A DNA stretch of 26,336 bases from an uncultured Granulicatella sp. Its GTDB lineage: Bacteria > Bacillota > Bacilli > Lactobacillales > Aerococcaceae. The stretch covers positions 1 to 26,336 of the forward strand of contig NZ_CALHIF010000024.1 in NCBI RefSeq assembly GCF_938030755.1, written 5' to 3'. The notes beneath the pieces are model-generated. The model was not told the origin of the DNA and did not search any database. It saw only the letters and a list, made by a program, of their open reading frames with translations. The translations under genes were made by a program, and so were the position numbers. Positions 24,647 to 26,336 of the stretch are shown here, piece by piece. The first letter of the stretch is position 1. The number at the start of each line of letters is the position of its first letter.

Positions 24647-24681
24647 ATTGTACTATAGTCTTCTTTCTATTTCATATGAAA
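24647..24681 (-). promoter_or_regulatory. possible promoter and operator of the ABC exporter operon
   Basis: Two overlapping -10-like hexamers occur on the minus strand: TATAGT (24657-24652) and TACAAT (24652-24647). No good -35 is present. A perfect 12-bp palindrome TTTCATATGAAA (24670-24681) lies where the -35 would be, which fits a promoter that needs an activator or is blocked by a repressor. This is a weak call. Confidence 0.35.
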
Positions 24682-24687
24682 AGTTTT

Positions 24688-24717
24688 AAAAAAAAGACAA
24701 CCTTTTTCAAGGTTGCC
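24688..24717 (-). terminator. terminator of the MFS transporter gene
   Basis: On the minus strand GGCAACCTT pairs with AAGGTTGTC (one G-U pair) around a GAAA tetraloop, followed by eight T. It starts 7 nt after the transporter stop. Confidence 0.92.
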
Positions 24718-24724
24718 ATATGTT

Positions 24725-26062
24725 TTATTTACTTTTTTGTGTTTGCGGATAGATCCACAAGAAAACAATAAGTGCAATAACTGCAAGTGTCGTAACAAAA
24801 ATAATACTTGTTTGTCCTGCTGTTACTAAGTTTGAATCAAATGAGCTAAAAATTCGAGCGATAATCGTTGTTGAAATCGCACCAGTGAACTGTTGCAAAG
24901 TATTCACAATACTATTACCATCTGCTTGAATATCAGAATTTAGTTGCGCTAACGAATAGGTTACATTACTTCCCATTACAAAACCGATTCCCGTCATAAA
25001 AATAACATTTAGCGCTAATAAAGGATAGATGGTTAAATGCGGGAAGAATAGACTAATGAATACTCCTCCAACAACCGCAAACACTAAACCTGTTAAAATT
25101 GGTTTCAACGGACCTGATTTATCATACCAACGACCCGACACAACAGATAATACCGCAACCATCGTAGCCCCAGGGAACATAAAGAGCCCAGCCACTGTGG
25201 CTGTTTCTCCCCACGCCAATTGAATGAAGTTTGGATAAATAAAGGATAATCCTAGTACGATTCCTTGGAAAGCCAAAACGATATATAATGTTGCATTAAA
25301 AGTCGCAAACTTGAACGGTTTGAACGACAAGAGTGCATTTTCTCGGTTAAAGTAGAAGAACGCCGCAAAAGCTACAACCACTACTCCAAGATAGAGGACT
25401 GATAAATGTTCAATCGCCATCAGTAAGCTAGCAAGTCCAATTCCTAATGTCACAAACGCCATGAAGTTAAAAGGTTGTTTCTTCGGTGAGTCTTCTGTCG
25501 GAATCGCCCAAAGCCCCATCACTAACGAGAAAACTAAGAATGGAATCAAAGCGAAGAAAATCGCACGCCATCCAAATGCACTTGAGACAACCCCACCAAA
25601 TGTTGGTCCAATTGGTGGTGCTAGTGCTGTTGTCATCGATCCAATCCCAATGACTGTTCCATGTTGGTGTAAAGGTACTTTTGTCAATACGATATGGAAC
25701 ATTAGTGGCAGTGCAATCCCTGTTCCAATCCCCTGCATAAAGCGACCGAGTAATAGAATTACTAAGTTTGGTGAAATACAGTCAATTAAGACTCCACCAA
25801 TAAATAAAAGGTTTGCTGCCAAGAAGAGTTGGCGAATCGTGTAGTTTCGTGTTAAATAAGCCGTAATTGGCACGACAATGGCAATAGCCAGTAAGTATCC
25901 AGTTGTTACCCATTGAATCCCTGAAGAATCCGTATTGAATTCTGTCATTAGTGTTGGGAAGGTAACGTTCATTGCAGTTTCAATCAACACGCCACAAAAA
26001 CTCATAATCGCTGTTGCGACTACTGCTGGAATGACATGCCATGTTTTCGTTTGGTTTCCCAT
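24725..26062 (-). CDS. DHA2-like MFS drug efflux transporter (LmrB/MdrM type)
   Basis: The protein (445 residues from the ATG at 26062) is an integral membrane proton-driven efflux carrier with about twelve to fourteen helices. It has the LIETAMNVTFPTLMTEF segment that replaces the usual D-x-T-I-V-N-V-A-L-P first-helix motif, as in LmrB-like proteins. It also has the loop motif LTRNYTIRQLF and the GRFMQGIGTGIALPLMF motif B region. The reading frame stays open to 26263, but AAAGGAG lies 6 nt before 26062 and the added 67 residues look nothing like a membrane protein. The promoter lies at 26095-26123. Lincosamide or multidrug export is likely by family, and the true substrate is unknown. Confidence 0.9.
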   Translation of the reverse strand: MGNQTKTWHVIPAVVATAIMSFCGVLIETAMNVTFPTLMTEFNTDSSGIQWVTTGYLLAIAIVVPITAYLTRNYTIRQLFLAANLLFIGGVLIDCISPNLVILLLGRFMQGIGTGIALPLMFHIVLTKVPLHQHGTVIGIGSMTTALAPPIGPTFGGVVSSAFGWRAIFFALIPFLVFSLVMGLWAIPTEDSPKKQPFNFMAFVTLGIGLASLLMAIEHLSVLYLGVVVVAFAAFFYFNRENALLSFKPFKFATFNATLYIVLAFQGIVLGLSFIYPNFIQLAWGETATVAGLFMFPGATMVAVLSVVSGRWYDKSGPLKPILTGLVFAVVGGVFISLFFPHLTIYPLLALNVIFMTGIGFVMGSNVTYSLAQLNSDIQADGNSIVNTLQQFTGAISTTIIARIFSSFDSNLVTAGQTSIIFVTTLAVIALIVFLWIYPQTQKSK

Positions 26063-26094
26063 TGAGTTCTCCTTTCTTTGCGTTATGATTTTAT

Positions 26095-26123
26095 ATTTTA
26101 TCTTTATATAGGGAAATATGCAA
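26095..26123 (-). promoter_or_regulatory. promoter of the MFS transporter gene
   Basis: On the minus strand -35 TTGCAT (26123-26118) is followed after 17 nt by -10 TAAAAT (26100-26095). Transcription would start near 26088, giving a leader of about 26 nt. Confidence 0.7.
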
Positions 26124-26131
26124 AGATGAGA

Positions 26132-26153
26132 CGATGAAGTACGCCGATGAAGT
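26132..26153. repeat. short direct repeat upstream of the MFS promoter
   Basis: CGATGAAGT occurs twice (26132-26140 and 26145-26153) with a 4-bp gap, a 13-bp period. It ends about 9 bp upstream of the MFS -35, a place where activators often bind. A related GATGAGAC lies just beside it. Confidence 0.5.
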
Positions 26154-26197
26154 TTCCTTGGGGACCCGTTTTTAGGAGAAAAATATGTGCAATGTAC

Positions 26198-26226
26198 TTG
26201 TAGCTTGATTGGCGCTTGGATATAAT
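26198..26226 (+). promoter_or_regulatory. outward plus-strand promoter near the window end
   Basis: The -35 TTGTAG (26198-26203) is followed after 17 nt by a perfect -10 TATAAT (26221-26226). Transcription would start near 26233 and run out of the window. No gene with a convincing ribosome binding site follows within the window. Confidence 0.6.
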
Positions 26227-26295
26227 GATTCTGAAGCGTAAGCATGGAAAAAAGAATTGTCATGGCGAAAGGAAATATGGCACAGTGAACCGAAT

Positions 26296-26322
26296 CCGAT
26301 TCCTATGCGGACATGGAAGCGG
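26296..26322 (+). other. hairpin in the putative plus-strand transcript
   Basis: CCGATTCC (26296-26303) pairs with GGAAGCGG (26315-26322) with one A-G mismatch, and an inner ATG/CAT stem encloses a CGGA loop. It lies about 60 nt after the expected start from the promoter at 26198. It could be part of a leader RNA or small RNA, or be chance. I do not recognise a known RNA family. The rest of 26154-26336 holds no open frame longer than about 17 codons that I would call. Confidence 0.3.
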
Positions 26323-26336
26323 CAGAAAAAGAGGAA

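Noticed and set aside
24725..26263. MFS transporter with a 67-residue N-terminal extension
   Set aside because: A clear AAAGGAG site precedes the ATG at 26062, the extension has no family resemblance, and it covers the promoter.
26285..26336. Start of a plus-strand gene at GTG 26285
   Set aside because: Only 17 codons are visible, the spacer from AAAGGA is 11 nt, and the peptide resembles no family I know.

Overview
The window looks like chromosomal DNA of a low-G+C Gram-positive coccus of the order Lactobacillales. The evidence is a FabT-controlled FAS-II operon with FabK as enoyl reductase, strong AAAGGAGG-type ribosome binding sites, a GTG start on several genes, a lipoprotein-type YidC and a Lactobacillales-style DUF1033 gene. 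A Carnobacteriaceae/Aerococcaceae member such as Granulicatella is my best guess. It rests on gene content and protein resemblance, not on any search.

Layout. (1) Positions 1-9020, minus strand: a fatty-acid synthesis operon in transcript order fabT-fabH-acpP-fabK-fabD-fabG-fabF-accB-fabZ-accC-accD-accA, with accA cut by the window start. It is driven by a consensus sigma-A promoter carrying four FabT-type palindromes and is interrupted by a strong intrinsic terminator between fabK and fabD. (2) 9131-11844, minus: an amidohydrolase coupled to a PotD-like polyamine-binding protein without its own permease or ATPase. (3) 11863-16745, minus: a BmpA/NupOPQ nucleoside ABC importer with a terminator after bmpA and another after nupQ. 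(4) 16774-19573, minus: a DUF1033 gene overlapping ftsK/spoIIIE. (5) 19624-20937, plus: acylphosphatase and yidC. (6) 20941-21094: a convergent intergenic region filled by three composite palindromes at an exact 55-bp period. (7) 21095-24681, minus: a heterodimeric ABC exporter with one degenerate ATP site. (8) 24688-26123, minus: a DHA2-like MFS efflux protein. (9) 26130-26336: no confident gene, but an outward plus-strand promoter and an RNA-like hairpin.

How it works together. Region 1 makes acyl chains from acetyl-CoA: AccABCD makes malonyl-CoA, FabD/AcpP load it, FabH starts the chain, FabF/FabG/FabZ/FabK elongate it, and FabT feeds back on the promoter. Regions 2 and 3 look like uptake of nucleosides and possibly polyamines. 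FtsK and YidC are housekeeping functions for chromosome segregation and membrane protein insertion. The two efflux systems lie at the right end.

Most of the window is ordinary core genome. The least explained structure is the 55-bp-period palindrome array at 20946-21089, which sits between two back-to-back terminators. Next are the inverted repeat around the bmpA promoter and the operon-internal terminators placed close before downstream ribosome binding sites.
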